A stretch of DNA of 64,000 bases, from contig CANLLN010000007.1 of NCBI GenBank assembly GCA_947491945.1, positions 62,001 to 126,000 on the forward strand. The letters are read 5' to 3'. The DNA comes from an uncultured Carboxylicivirga sp. (GTDB taxonomy: Bacteria; Bacteroidota; Bacteroidia; Bacteroidales; Marinilabiliaceae). Under the pieces are notes generated by a model. It had not been told where the DNA came from, searched no databases, and saw only the letters and a program-made list of their open reading frames with translations. The first letter of the stretch is position 1. The number at the start of each line of letters is the position of its first letter. A program made the translations under genes and the position numbers. Of the stretch, positions 47,517 through 59,459 are shown piece by piece.

Positions 47517-50500
47517 ATGAATTTCACTGGGAAATTAAAATCCTTCTTTCCGGTTCGGGTAAAAAATTTGATTAAGCTAAGCATCATTGCTTGTTTAATT
47601 ACAATTTTTGGCTCCAATTCGCTGTCAGCAGCAATCCGTTTGAAAGAGCAAAAGGTTAATCTTCAGTTACGCGAGGTTACGCTTCGCGAATGTCTTAATG
47701 AAATTGAGGCACAGAGTAAAATGGTTTTCGTTTATAACGAAGAGCAGGTGGATGTGCAGCAAACTGTTTCGGTAGCGGCCAATAACCAGAGTGTTGAAGC
47801 GGTACTGAACGATGTGCTTCAAAATGCCACATTTAAACTGTATGGTAATCAGGTAGTGATTGTTGCTGATGCAGCTCATGAGAGTGCTGTACAGCAGGGT
47901 GATGTAACTGTATCAGGTACTGTTGTTGATCAGTTTGGTATGGGCATACCAGGTGTAAATGTGTCTGTTAAAGGAACCACAACCGGTACCATTACCAACC
48001 TGGATGGACAATTTACCTTAGAAGTACCAGCAAATAGTGTAATTGTGTATTCTTTTATTGGTTTTGCCAGTCAGGAAATTACCGTTGCACCAGATGCCTC
48101 TTATGACGTGACAATGCAGGAAGATGTAATGAATGTGGACGAAGTGGTTGTTACTGCCCTTGGTATTAAGCGTGAAAAGAAAGCTTTGGGATACTCGGCT
48201 GTTGAAGTAGGTGAAGAAGCGTTTGAAACAATGAAAGATGCTAACCCAATGGGTGCACTTTCTGGTCGTATGGCTGGTGTTCAGATTAATACTTCATCGC
48301 AGGGTGCGGGTGGTTCATCATCTGTACTGATTCGTGGTGCTGCTGTGCTTTCAGGTTCTAATGAGCCTTTATACGTGGTGGACGGTGTGCCTATCTCAAA
48401 CACTCAGTTCTCTAACGCTGATGACGCGGATAACGGAGGTGTTGACTCAGGAAACGGTTTGTCAGGTATTTCGGCTGATGATATTGAAAATATCTCAGTA
48501 CTAAAAGGTCCTGCTGCAACGGCTTTGTATGGTTCACGCGCTATCAATGGTGTAGTACTGGTAACTACTAAGTCAGGTAAAGGTGAGCAGGGTACTACTG
48601 TTGATTTTAACTCGAACATTACTTTCGATAAAGCCCGTATTTATTCTAATTGGCAAGAGGTTTATGGTCAGGGTACCAAAGGGAATGCACCTCAGACTAT
48701 CGATGCAGGTAGAGAACAAACAAGCATGTGGGGTGCTAAGTACAGTGATACAAATTCGTATGTGAATTATAACGGGCAGCAAAAGGATTACAAGTTTTAT
48801 GATAATGAACGCGAATTTTTTGATACAGGTATGACGTGGACGAACTCTGTAGCTGTTAATCACAATACAGAGAAAGCGAATCTTCGTTTATCTTATTCTA
48901 ATACAACTAACAATGGTTTAGTTCCCGGAACTTCATACGACCGTAATACATTTAATGTATCTGGTGGTACAAAAGCATTTAACGACCGTTTAGAAATCAA
49001 CGCTAAGATTTCTTATACCGATGAAGAGTCTGAGAATGCGATGATGGGTGCCACACCATTTAACCCAACTTCTCAGTTGTTAGGTGTGCCTAATAACGTG
49101 TCGCTTGATGATTTAAGGAACTATAAAGATCCTGTGACAGGTTTGCCAATTGGATTAGGAGTTAATGGTAACAGCAATATTTATTGGACAACCAACGAGA
49201 TTGATCACCAATATCGTAAGAAGCGCGTAATGTCATTGGTGAATGCCAAACTGAATATTACAGACCACTTAAACGCTCAGGTGAGGGCCGGTAGCGACAT
49301 GACTTTCTTTGCTAACGAGTCGGTTTACCCAATTGGAACACCTTATTACACTGATGGTCGTGGTAGTATGATGAAGGCTGACGAAGTGGAGTCGAACTAC
49401 GATTTTCTTTTGAACTATGATCGTAACTTTACCGATAAACTTGGTTTAACCGTTAATGCTGGTGCTTCGCGTATGGATCGTGAGTATGAAGGGTTAAGCA
49501 TTTACTCTGTTGGTTTTACTTTACCTGATTTACAACGTCCTGGATTTGGTAACGATAATACTCAGGTTGTTGATTATAGCCGTAAACGCATCAATTCTGT
49601 TTACAGTACTGCTCAGTTCCGTTATGGCAGCATGTTGTATTTTGATTTATCTGCACGTAATGACTGGTCGTCAACACTACCTTCTGATAACAACTCGTAC
49701 TTCTACCCATCTGTAAGTACTTCTGTGATTGTATCTGAAATGGTGGAGATGCCAAGCTGGATCACCTTTGCAAAAGTACGTGGTTCATGGGCTCAGGTAG
49801 GTTCTGATACCGATCCTTATCAATTAGTGTTACAATACAAGCCAGATGATAATGCACATCCAACATGGGGTGGGGGAAACAATATTGTGGCAGGTATTGA
49901 CGGAGCTACGATTCCTAACGCTACCTTGAAGCCATCTATTATGACTTCTTATGAGATTGGTGCCGATATTAAATTTTTGAATAACCGTTTAGGCTTAGAT
50001 GTAACTTATTACAATTCAGTAGCTGATGATCAGATTATGCCAATCGATGTATCTAATGCTTCAGGTTACAACGAGGCAATTGTTAACTCAGGTTCTATCG
50101 AAAACAGGGGATGGGAAGCTGTATTGTATGCTAATCCATACCGTAGTGCCAATTTCTCATGGAATACCTCACTTAACTTCGCATATAACATCAACGAAGT
50201 AACCGAATTGGCTGACGATGTAACTCAGTTGAACCTAATGAGTGGAGCTGGTGTAAATGTGATTGCAGCTGTGGGTGAGGAATATGGTGCCATCATGGGG
50301 CGTACTTTTGTTCGTGATGAGAATGGTAAGATAGTAATCGGTAAAAATGGTTTGCCACAGGCTTCTAACGAGTTTACAAAATTAGGTGGTGCTTACCATC
50401 CGGTAATGTTAGGTTGGAGCAATACTTTAACTTACAAGCAATTTACATTAAACGTACTGTTCGATTCTAAGTTTGGTGGTGAAGTTTATTCAGCTACTGA

Positions 50501-50915
50501 AGCCTCAGCTTACGCAATGGGTAAACACGAAAATACACTTGGAAGAAGCGAATACGTTGCAGGACAAGCATGGAGCTCGGCTGAATTAGAAGGTCAGACA
50601 ACAACAGCTCGTCCTGAGGATGTTTACGGTGCCTTAGCATCAATTGATGAGCTATTTGTATATGATGCTTCTTTTGTGTCGTTACGCGAATTAAGTCTGT
50701 CATACCGTTTGCCAAGTCAGTTGTTTACAGACTCTAAGTACTTCAAGAGCGCATCGGTAGGTTTGTTCGGTAAAAACTTAGGATACCTTTACCGTTCTAC
50801 TGACAATATTGATCCTCAATCCACTTACTCAATCAGTAACGGAGGTCAGGGTATTGAATATGGTAACATGGCTTTACCAGCAAGCTTTGGTTTCAATGTT
50901 AACGTGAAATTTTAA
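47517..50915 (+). CDS. SusC/RagA-type TonB-linked outer-membrane transporter with STN domain
   Basis: Outer-membrane active transporter, 1132 residues. After the signal peptide an STN domain (about 46-115, VNLQLREVTLRECLNEIEAQ) gives it signalling to FecR. Next is a carboxypeptidase-like domain (about 129-200, VTVSGTVVDQFGMGIPGVNV), a TonB plug (about 205-320, with VVVTALGIKREKKALGYS) and a 22-strand barrel. Final strand ends FNVNVKF. It is paired with the SusD-type gene 5 bases downstream, the typical pair. Confidence 0.95.
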   Translation: MNFTGKLKSFFPVRVKNLIKLSIIACLITIFGSNSLSAAIRLKEQKVNLQLREVTLRECLNEIEAQSKMVFVYNEEQVDVQQTVSVAANNQSVEAVLNDVLQNATFKLYGNQVVIVADAAHESAVQQGDVTVSGTVVDQFGMGIPGVNVSVKGTTTGTITNLDGQFTLEVPANSVIVYSFIGFASQEITVAPDASYDVTMQEDVMNVDEVVVTALGIKREKKALGYSAVEVGEEAFETMKDANPMGALSGRMAGVQINTSSQGAGGSSSVLIRGAAVLSGSNEPLYVVDGVPISNTQFSNADDADNGGVDSGNGLSGISADDIENISVLKGPAATALYGSRAINGVVLVTTKSGKGEQGTTVDFNSNITFDKARIYSNWQEVYGQGTKGNAPQTIDAGREQTSMWGAKYSDTNSYVNYNGQQKDYKFYDNEREFFDTGMTWTNSVAVNHNTEKANLRLSYSNTTNNGLVPGTSYDRNTFNVSGGTKAFNDRLEINAKISYTDEESENAMMGATPFNPTSQLLGVPNNVSLDDLRNYKDPVTGLPIGLGVNGNSNIYWTTNEIDHQYRKKRVMSLVNAKLNITDHLNAQVRAGSDMTFFANESVYPIGTPYYTDGRGSMMKADEVESNYDFLLNYDRNFTDKLGLTVNAGASRMDREYEGLSIYSVGFTLPDLQRPGFGNDNTQVVDYSRKRINSVYSTAQFRYGSMLYFDLSARNDWSSTLPSDNNSYFYPSVSTSVIVSEMVEMPSWITFAKVRGSWAQVGSDTDPYQLVLQYKPDDNAHPTWGGGNNIVAGIDGATIPNATLKPSIMTSYEIGADIKFLNNRLGLDVTYYNSVADDQIMPIDVSNASGYNEAIVNSGSIENRGWEAVLYANPYRSANFSWNTSLNFAYNINEVTELADDVTQLNLMSGAGVNVIAAVGEEYGAIMGRTFVRDENGKIVIGKNGLPQASNEFTKLGGAYHPVMLGWSNTLTYKQFTLNVLFDSKFGGEVYSATEASAYAMGKHENTLGRSEYVAGQAWSSAELEGQTTTARPEDVYGALASIDELFVYDASFVSLRELSLSYRLPSQLFTDSKYFKSASVGLFGKNLGYLYRSTDNIDPQSTYSISNGGQGIEYGNMALPASFGFNVNVKF

Positions 50916-50920
50916 TCAGA

Positions 50921-52831
50921 ATGAAAAAGCTAAGTATATTATTATTCGCTGCAGTGCTAACCATGTTTAGTGCCTGTACCGATGAGTTTGAAAAAATTAA
51001 TGACAACCCGAACCGGGTTGAAGATTTGGACGCTGGATTTCAGTTTGGAAAAGTACAGTTATTGTATGCCGGTAACGGACATGAAGAGTGGCGTGGGAAC
51101 TTAATCATGACTGGTCCAATTGCTGGGGTTACTCAATGTGGTTATACAACAGGACAGGGCTTCGGACTGTCAGATGGCTTTTCAGAGGCCAAATGGTCAG
51201 TGTTATTCACCAACACCATTAAAGACGGTCGCGATATGCAACGTAAATTAATGGAAAAGGATGAAAATGGTTCGAACGATGTCAAACTGGCACAGTCTGA
51301 CATTATGTTGGAACTCTCTTTCCAGCGTTTGACGGACTTATACGGGGACATTCCTTACTCAGAAGCTGGCTTAGGTTTCAACGAATTGCTTTTCTACCCC
51401 GCGTATAATTCGCAGGAAGATGTATACAAAGGCATGGTTGCTAAGTTACGAGCCGCCAGAGATATCCTGCTAAGCAGTGAGAACGCTCCATTTGGCTCTA
51501 AGTATGATTTGGTATATGGGCACCTGTCAATTGATGAACAGCGCGAGGCTTGGGCACGTTTGGCTAACTCATTGTTACTTAGAATAGGTATGCGTGCGTC
51601 TACTGCTGATGCAGCTTGGGCTCAGGGTGTTGTAGAGGAAGCTGCGGCTAATGCGGCTGGTTACATTACTGAAGTTGACATTAAAACATCGGCAGCCTTA
51701 TTAAAGCATAGCACAGTTGGTGGTGCGTGGGGAATTCACGAGAATGGCGCTGGTTCGGCTATTAATGGTAAAGCGGGTGGTTTCGCCTATGCTTTCCTTG
51801 GTGAAGAATACCTGCGTATGGCTCAGCAGAACAAAGACCCTCGTTTATTCTATACAGCTTGTCAAATCATCAGTCAGGGTGGTGAGTTCAGAGCATGGAC
51901 TGGCCAAACATACTTCAATCCTTTTGAAGAAGCTGCCCGTCCTGGCGAAGCGTGGAAACCAGTGGTATTTAATCCAGAGAGAGGTGGAGCTGAGTCTGCT
52001 GCTGCTGTAAGAGGTCTGATGAAAGTTGAAGGAGTAGAAGTTAATGCTGACTGGTTCGTTAATGCTGCTCGCCTTGGTGTTAACGATACAGTGAGAAATG
52101 ATAAGAAAGAAGTACTGTATATATATAAGTATGATGCTGATTATGCTCAATACCGTACACTGTGTGCTGTAAATCCCGAAACAGTAGGTTCGCGCACAGC
52201 ACCAACCGTAATCTTTAGTGGTGACGAAACCTATTTCATTCTTGCTGAGGCTGCTGCCAAGGGATGGAGTGTTCCTGGTGATGCTACTACTAACCTGACA
52301 AAAGCTGTTGAGTTAAACATGAGCAAGTACCCAGCCCTTTATAAGGAGAGTGCTTCACCTGCTACTTACATGGAAATGTATAAGGAAACGACTGGTGATG
52401 CAAGCACTTATGAGGATATGGCAGCTGCTTATATTGCTAATTTAGGGGCGGCAACGGCTGAAACAATTCACTTGGAGCGTTGGAAGTCGCTTTTCCTCAA
52501 TGGTTACGAAGCTTTTGCTTTATGGAACCGGTCACTGGTTTCTGTAACTCCAGTAGGCATTCCATATTCAAAGGATATTGATTTACCAGCATATACCTGG
52601 GAAAACATTAAGGATGCACAGCCAGGTGTGGAGCAAACACCAGATGCATTCTTCTCAACCCCATTCCATAATGGTGGTATAACTGGTGGTGTTCGTCCGC
52701 GTCGTTTGGATTACCCAGACAGAGAGCGTATGAACAATACAGCGCACATCAACGCAGCCATGGAGCGTCAAGCTGCATTCGGCAACGATGGTGATAACTT
52801 TGTGTCAACAAAAATGTGGATTAGTAAGTAA
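50921..52831 (+). CDS. SusD/RagB-like (SusD-like_2) nutrient-binding lipoprotein
   Basis: Outer-membrane lipoprotein forming the lid on SusC. The lipobox is TMFSAC (Cys19), and the mature N-terminus DEFEKINDNPNRVED with the later GDIPYSEAG motif places it in the SusD-like_2 branch rather than classical SusD. It has 636 residues, at the longer end for that branch. TPR-like helices should dominate. The ligand cannot be predicted, as no glycosidase, sulfatase or peptidase gene is fused or directly adjacent. Confidence 0.9.
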   Translation: MKKLSILLFAAVLTMFSACTDEFEKINDNPNRVEDLDAGFQFGKVQLLYAGNGHEEWRGNLIMTGPIAGVTQCGYTTGQGFGLSDGFSEAKWSVLFTNTIKDGRDMQRKLMEKDENGSNDVKLAQSDIMLELSFQRLTDLYGDIPYSEAGLGFNELLFYPAYNSQEDVYKGMVAKLRAARDILLSSENAPFGSKYDLVYGHLSIDEQREAWARLANSLLLRIGMRASTADAAWAQGVVEEAAANAAGYITEVDIKTSAALLKHSTVGGAWGIHENGAGSAINGKAGGFAYAFLGEEYLRMAQQNKDPRLFYTACQIISQGGEFRAWTGQTYFNPFEEAARPGEAWKPVVFNPERGGAESAAAVRGLMKVEGVEVNADWFVNAARLGVNDTVRNDKKEVLYIYKYDADYAQYRTLCAVNPETVGSRTAPTVIFSGDETYFILAEAAAKGWSVPGDATTNLTKAVELNMSKYPALYKESASPATYMEMYKETTGDASTYEDMAAAYIANLGAATAETIHLERWKSLFLNGYEAFALWNRSLVSVTPVGIPYSKDIDLPAYTWENIKDAQPGVEQTPDAFFSTPFHNGGITGGVRPRRLDYPDRERMNNTAHINAAMERQAAFGNDGDNFVSTKMWISK

Positions 52832-52855
52832 ACAAATTCACGAGTAATCATATTT

Positions 52856-52883
52856 AAAAGGAGCCTTAACGGGCTCCTTTTTT
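52856..52883 (+). terminator. Rho-independent terminator after the SusD-type gene
   Basis: Hairpin aaaaggagcc / ggctcctttt (52856-52865 with 52872-52881) with a T-run; it ends the sigma-fecR-susCD locus. Confidence 0.85.
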
Positions 52884-53179
52884 CGATTTATATCACCAAT
52901 AGACCTGGACATAATAAGGAGCTTAATCTATATACATTCTAAATTATATCAATACAGGTATTCTCCTCAACTTACAGTTTGAAACTTAAAGGGTGTAAAA
53001 CATCATTTTTGTGCTTCTACCATAAATGCGTTATAGCAGTTTAAAGAAAAAGCATTAGGATGGCTTTTAAACTGCCTGCATCTGCTTTACGCCTGCCTTT
53101 GCAAAGTGACCAATGACAGCATTCTATTTCGAAAAAAACAATAATATTTGTATGACAAACATTTAAAAAACCACACATT
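52884..53179. other. Upstream region of aspA, about 296 bases
   Basis: No gene. TAATATTTG near 53144-53152 is close to the -7 consensus (one base too long) and would give a short leader for aspA. No other signal is evident. Confidence 0.35.
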
Positions 53180-54586
53180 ATGGCAACACGTATTGAAAGC
53201 GATTTGCTGGGAGAATTGCAAGTACCCGTTGATGCATACTATGGAGTGCAAACACAACGTGCCGTCGAAAATTTTAATATATCAAGCGCTCGCCTGAGCC
53301 ATTATCGTCATTTTATATGGGCGCTGGGTGCCGTTAAAATGGGTGCCATAAAGGCCAACCATGAGTTGGGGCTGGTCAATGACAAGATAAAGAATGCAGT
53401 TGTGCAGGCTTGTAAAGAGATGATGGAAGGACGCTTTGATAAAGAGTTCCCCATTGATATGATACAAGGAGGAGCCGGAACCAGTACCAATATGAATGCC
53501 AATGAAGTAATTGCCAACAGGGCATTAGAACTCATGGGCCACGAGAAAGGACAATATGAGTTTTGCTCACCCAACGATATTGTCAATCTGTCGCAGTCAA
53601 CCAACGATGCTTATCCTACGGCCATTAAGCTTGCTTTGATTAGGAAAAATTATGTGCTTATTGATCACTTACAGCTTTTGGTGAATGCTTTCAAAGAGAA
53701 AGGTAATGAATTTGCCGATGTAATAAAGATGGGGCGTACACAGTTGCAAGATGCAGTACCTATGACATTGGGGCAGGAGTTTTGTGCTTATGCCATGACC
53801 CTGACAGAGGAAATTGAGCGGCTAACACAAAATGCTAATCTGTTTCTGGAGGTAAATATGGGCGCTACAGCTATTGGAACAGGTATTAATTCCGTAGAAG
53901 GTTATTCAGAGGCTTGTGTTAAGCATTTACGGGAAATTACAGGTTTCCCCATTGTATTGGCATCGGATTTAGTTGAAGCGACGCCCGATACGGGTTCGTA
54001 TGTCATCTACTCATCGGCTTTAAAACGTATGGCCGTTAAAATATCGAAGGTTTGTAATGACTTGCGTCTCTTGTCATCAGGCCCTCGTGCCGGACTTAAT
54101 GAGATAAATTTGCCGCCCATGCAGCCCGGATCTTCCATTATGCCGGGTAAGGTAAATCCGGTAATTCCTGAGGTGATGAATCAAATTTGTTACAAGGTGA
54201 TTGGTAATGATCTGACTGTGACCTTCGCTGCTGAGGCGGGTCAGCTACAGCTGAATGTGATGGAGCCGGTATTGGTGCATAGTATTCTGGAGTCGATACA
54301 GTTTTTAATGCGTGGCATGGATACCTTGCGCACGAAGTGCATTGATGGTATTACTGCCAACCGTGAGATATGCGAAAATATGGTGCTTAAGAGCATTGGT
54401 ATTGTAACTGCACTAAACCCGCACATTGGCTACAAAAATAGCACCCGCATTGCCAAGGAAGCCCTGAAAACCGGTAAGGGCGTGTATGAGATAGTATTGG
54501 AGGAAGGAATACTATCTGAGGAGCAGTTGCAGGAAATTTTAAAGCCTGAAAATATGATAGGACCGGCAAAACGCACATGTCCATAG
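53180..54586 (+). CDS. aspA: Aspartate ammonia-lyase
   Basis: Converts L-aspartate to fumarate plus ammonium, feeding anaerobic fumarate respiration. Family signature GSSIMPGKVNPVIPE is present, with the N-terminal RIESDLLGELQVPVDAYYGVQT and GTSTNMNANEV motifs. The 468-residue length fits aspartase; fumarase is the nearest alternative, but the VMNQICYKVIGND pattern and this N-terminus favour aspartase. A terminator follows. Confidence 0.92.
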   Translation: MATRIESDLLGELQVPVDAYYGVQTQRAVENFNISSARLSHYRHFIWALGAVKMGAIKANHELGLVNDKIKNAVVQACKEMMEGRFDKEFPIDMIQGGAGTSTNMNANEVIANRALELMGHEKGQYEFCSPNDIVNLSQSTNDAYPTAIKLALIRKNYVLIDHLQLLVNAFKEKGNEFADVIKMGRTQLQDAVPMTLGQEFCAYAMTLTEEIERLTQNANLFLEVNMGATAIGTGINSVEGYSEACVKHLREITGFPIVLASDLVEATPDTGSYVIYSSALKRMAVKISKVCNDLRLLSSGPRAGLNEINLPPMQPGSSIMPGKVNPVIPEVMNQICYKVIGNDLTVTFAAEAGQLQLNVMEPVLVHSILESIQFLMRGMDTLRTKCIDGITANREICENMVLKSIGIVTALNPHIGYKNSTRIAKEALKTGKGVYEIVLEEGILSEEQLQEILKPENMIGPAKRTCP

Positions 54587-54606
54587 ATTAATCATAAATT
54601 CAGAAT

Positions 54607-54639
54607 AGGGCGCTGGCTGTGATGGTTTGCGCCTTTTTT
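54607..54639 (+). terminator. Rho-independent terminator after aspA
   Basis: Stem agggcgc / gcgcctt (one G-T pair) and T6. Confidence 0.65.
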
Positions 54640-54800
54640 GTATTAATACTATTGATAGGATTATTGTTATCGTCGTTGTATTGCACCTTATATTTTGTTA
54701 TATGTTGTAAGCGTAAATTGCAATGTTGGTAATTTATTGTTGGAGAAAGAACTATTGAAAGTCATGTCCTGCTATAACTTCACACGTAGTAATAATGTAT

Positions 54801-54831
54801 TTTCATTATGTAATTTTTTATTCTAAGTTTG
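54801..54831 (+). promoter_or_regulatory. Candidate Bacteroidetes promoter
   Basis: TTTC at 54801-54804 (close to the -33 TTTG) and TAAGTTTG at 54824-54831, an exact TAnnTTTG, separated by 19 bases and 31 bases ahead of the lipoprotein ATG at 54862. Confidence 0.45.
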
Positions 54832-54861
54832 CAGCCTTAATTATATAAATAATATATCACA

Positions 54862-55311
54862 ATGAGCAGAAAACTTTTAATTGTACTAATAACCTTACTT
54901 AATAGTTCAGTGTTATTTACCGGCTGCGAAAAAGACGAGGGTGAAGCGATGCTGATTAACGTAACTATAAATGATATTGTTGGGCAGTGGCGTTTCGTAA
55001 GCGGTTCTGAAACCATCAATGGTGAAAAAGAAGCGATTAATGAACTGGATGAAACCATTATTTTTAATGCGGATGGCACCTTTGAAATCATCTTTGAAGG
55101 TATAACCGAAGAGAAGGGGCTATTCAACCTTACCGATAATACCATTCACCTAGTGGTTGTCGATGATGAAGAAGGAATGCTTAACGAGCGAACCGTTGCT
55201 AATTTTACTGATACGACTTTAGTGCTGACAGGTTCGTTTAGTGAAGCGTATAACGGACAGATGTATGATATTAGTTTTACTTCAAAATATGAACGGGTTA
55301 TAGCCGAGTAA
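54862..55311 (+). CDS. Small lipocalin-like lipoprotein
   Basis: Lipobox LFTGC gives anchor Cys22 of a 149-residue protein. The mature part begins with IVGQWRFVSGSETING and alternating strands with FNADGTFEIIFEG, the lipocalin/DUF-like pattern common in Bacteroidetes. No neighbour clarifies its function; it lies between aspA and lepA with its own candidate promoter and a shared terminator. Confidence 0.75.
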   Translation: MSRKLLIVLITLLNSSVLFTGCEKDEGEAMLINVTINDIVGQWRFVSGSETINGEKEAINELDETIIFNADGTFEIIFEGITEEKGLFNLTDNTIHLVVVDDEEGMLNERTVANFTDTTLVLTGSFSEAYNGQMYDISFTSKYERVIAE

Positions 55312-55324
55312 TTAATTCAATCGT

Positions 55325-55363
55325 ATAAAAAAATCCCGTCAGTAAGTGCTTGGCGGGATTTTT
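55325..55363. terminator. Bidirectional Rho-independent terminator
   Basis: Stem aaaaaatcccg / cgggatttttt with a 15-base loop, between the converging lipoprotein gene and lepA. Confidence 0.8.
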
Positions 55364-55387
55364 TATGATAATTGTATAGTCTTTTGT

Positions 55388-57175
55388 TTAGTCTAATTTT
55401 AGAACGGCTAGGAAGGCTTTCTGAGGTACCTCGACATTACCCACTTGCTTCATTCGTTTCTTTCCTTTTTTCTGTTTCTCCAGCAGTTTACGCTTTCGTG
55501 AAATATCACCGCCGTAACATTTGGCCGTTACATCTTTTCGCACAGCTTTCACTGTTTCACGGGCAATCACCTTAGCACCTACCGCTGCCTGAATGGCGAT
55601 GTCAAACTGCTGGCGCGGGATCAGCTCTTTCAGCTTCTCACACATGCGTCGTCCAAAGGTTTGAGCATTGTCGAAGTGAATTAATGAGGACAGTGCATCC
55701 ACACTCTCGCCATTGAGCAGTATGTCGAGGCGAACCAGTTTGGCCGCTCTGAATTCAATGGGGTGATAGTCGAAGGAGGCGTAGCCCTTGGAGATACTTT
55801 TGAGCTTATCGTAAAAATCAAAGACAATTTCCGCCAGGGGCAGTTCAAACTCCAGATCCACACGGTCGGCCGTCAGGTAATGTTGCTTCATCAAAGTGCC
55901 TCGTTTACCAAGGCAAAGCGTCATTATCTGACCGATAAACTCTGATTTGGTAATGACAGAAGCTCTGATATAAGGTTCCTCTACTTTCTCCAGAATGGTG
56001 GGTTCGGGCAGTTCTGATGGCGTATGTACGTCTATGATTTCACCTTTTTTGGTGTGGGCAATATAGGGTACGTTGGGCACGGTCGTAATCACCGCCATAT
56101 CAAATTCACGATCTAGTCGTTCCTGGATAATCTCCATGTGCAGCAGTCCCAGGAAACCGCATCGGAAACCAAAGCCCAACGCTGCTGATGATTCCGGCTC
56201 GTAGGTGAGGGAGGCATCATTCAGCTGTAGCTTCTCCATTGCAGCGCGTAGGTCTTCATAGTCCTCTGCATCGATGGGGTATACCCCGGCAAAAACCATG
56301 GGCTTTACTTCTTCGAAACCTCCGATAGCTTTGGCGCAGCCTCCTTTAACATGGGTAATGGTATCACCCACTTTTACCTCTCGGCTGGTTTTAATACCTG
56401 ATATAATATAGCCTACATCACCTGTTTTTAGTTCTTTACGCGGCTCCATACCCAGGCGCAATACGCCCACTTCATCGGCATCATATTCTTTTGCAGTGTT
56501 AAAGAATTTTACCATATCACCTTTTTTAATGCTGCCATTTACAACTTTAAAATAGGCGATGATACCACGGAATGAGTTGAATACCGAGTCGAAGATAAGG
56601 CATTGAAGCGGACCATCTGGGTTACCAACAGGGGCGGGTACACGGTTGATCAGCGCCTCCAGAATGGCTTCTACACCTTCGCCAGTTTTGCCGCTGGCAC
56701 GAATAATCTCTTCGCGCTCACAGCCAATCAGGTCAATGATCTGATCCTCTACTTCCTCTGGCATGGCATTGGGCAGGTCCATTTTGTTGAGCACCGGTAT
56801 AATGGTCAAATCGTGCTCGATGGCCTGGTATAAGTTGGAGATGGTTTGTGCCTGAATACCCTGGGTGGAATCGACAATAAGCAAGGCACCCTCGCAGGCT
56901 GCAATGGAGCGCGACACCTCGTACGAGAAATCCACGTGACCAGGAGTGTCAATTAGGTTCAAAACATATTTTTCACCTTCAAACTCATAATCCATCTGTA
57001 TGGCCTTACTCTTAATGGTAATGCCCCGTTCGCGTTCCAGGTCCATATCATCCAACACCTGATCCTGAGCGGCCTTACCCGTTACAGTACCAGTATAACC
57101 TAAGAGGCGATCGGCCAGCGTGCTTTTACCATGATCGATATGAGCAATAATGCAAAAATTACGAATATTTTTCAT
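55388..57175 (-). CDS. lepA: Elongation factor 4 (LepA)
   Basis: Translational GTPase that binds the ribosome. The P-loop AHIDHGKST (about residues 10-18) is followed by RERGITIK and DTPGHVDF. Its CTD carries the LepA-specific tail [19 protein letters not shown]. The length of 595 residues is standard. Confidence 0.97.
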   Translation of the reverse strand: MKNIRNFCIIAHIDHGKSTLADRLLGYTGTVTGKAAQDQVLDDMDLERERGITIKSKAIQMDYEFEGEKYVLNLIDTPGHVDFSYEVSRSIAACEGALLIVDSTQGIQAQTISNLYQAIEHDLTIIPVLNKMDLPNAMPEEVEDQIIDLIGCEREEIIRASGKTGEGVEAILEALINRVPAPVGNPDGPLQCLIFDSVFNSFRGIIAYFKVVNGSIKKGDMVKFFNTAKEYDADEVGVLRLGMEPRKELKTGDVGYIISGIKTSREVKVGDTITHVKGGCAKAIGGFEEVKPMVFAGVYPIDAEDYEDLRAAMEKLQLNDASLTYEPESSAALGFGFRCGFLGLLHMEIIQERLDREFDMAVITTVPNVPYIAHTKKGEIIDVHTPSELPEPTILEKVEEPYIRASVITKSEFIGQIMTLCLGKRGTLMKQHYLTADRVDLEFELPLAEIVFDFYDKLKSISKGYASFDYHPIEFRAAKLVRLDILLNGESVDALSSLIHFDNAQTFGRRMCEKLKELIPRQQFDIAIQAAVGAKVIARETVKAVRKDVTAKCYGGDISRKRKLLEKQKKGKKRMKQVGNVEVPQKAFLAVLKLD

Positions 57176-57361
57176 CTACAGTTACTTTCAGTCAATTAGC
57201 TTATCAATGAACAGATAAGGATGACAAAGATACTTAATTAATTAAAACCTGACCATAGCTGAGTTAAAGATAAACACCAAGGTGAAAGGAGCGTATTGTT
57301 TACTAAAACAACATAATTTTAAGATACGATCCTTTTACTTGTAGAGCGTTCAAGATGTTTT

Positions 57362-57408
57362 AAGGGACGGTTCTCTAACACAAAGGCGCTTATAGGGAAC
57401 GGTTCCCT
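57362..57408. repeat. REP-like tandem palindromes
   Basis: Two copies of an AGGGA(A)CGGTTC core: 57362-57376 (aagggacggttctct) and 57394-57408 (agggaacggttccct, a 7+1+7 perfect palindrome). A related stem is at 15849-15898. Such GGGACGGTTC palindromes resemble REP elements mobilised by RAYT (IS200-like) transposases in other genomes. Confidence 0.55.
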
Positions 57409-57451
57409 AAAAAGTTAATTAACGTAATCCTTCAAGCAAGATTTCGGAAAC

Positions 57452-57483
57452 AAAAAAGAGGGAAGCCTTTGAGCCTCCCTCTC
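57452..57483 (-). terminator. Rho-independent terminator after groEL
   Basis: Hairpin gagggaagcc / gcctccctc (with small loop) and a T-run on the minus strand, just past the groEL stop at 57506. Confidence 0.75.
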
Positions 57484-57505
57484 TTGATATTTATTAGATT
57501 GATGC

Positions 57506-59167
<1,662 letters not shown>

Positions 59168-59180
59168 TCAGGATTAATAA

Positions 59181-59459
59181 TTAAAGGATGTAAAGAACGT
59201 CTGATTGTTGAATCAATAAATAGTCTTCGCCCTCAATGGATAATTCAGTACCTCCATATTTGCCATAAAGAACCACGTCACCCACTTTTACTTCCATGGC
59301 TTCGTCTTTCTTAGCATCGCCTACCAATACAACCTGGCCCTGTAGTGGTTTTTCTTTGGCTGAATCAGGAATGATAATTCCGCTAGCTGTTTTTGTTTCA
59401 GCTTCCTGAGGCTTAACCAGTATCTTGCCGGCTAAGATTCTTCCTTTTAATTCTGACAT
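59181..59459 (-). CDS. groS: Co-chaperonin GroES
   Basis: Heptameric lid of GroEL. Mobile-loop region ([24 protein letters not shown]) is present, with the start [18 protein letters not shown]. 92 residues, normal. No CIRCE element is visible upstream, so its heat-shock control is not HrcA-type from this sequence; it may rely on a sigma factor. Confidence 0.97.
   Translation of the reverse strand: MSELKGRILAGKILVKPQEAETKTASGIIIPDSAKEKPLQGQVVLVGDAKKDEAMEVKVGDVVLYGKYGGTELSIEGEDYLLIQQSDVLYIL

Larger units (their letters stand above)
57176..57505. other. Intergenic region, 330 bases, upstream of lepA
   Basis: Contains the lepA promoter region on the minus strand, the REP-like pair (57362-57408) and the groEL terminator (57452-57483). 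Otherwise nothing is recognised. Confidence 0.6.

Noticed and set aside
57319-57340. aagatacgatccttt similar to the terminator arm at 63850-63867
   Set aside because: The match has a four-base difference in its middle and no paired arm at this location; probably chance.
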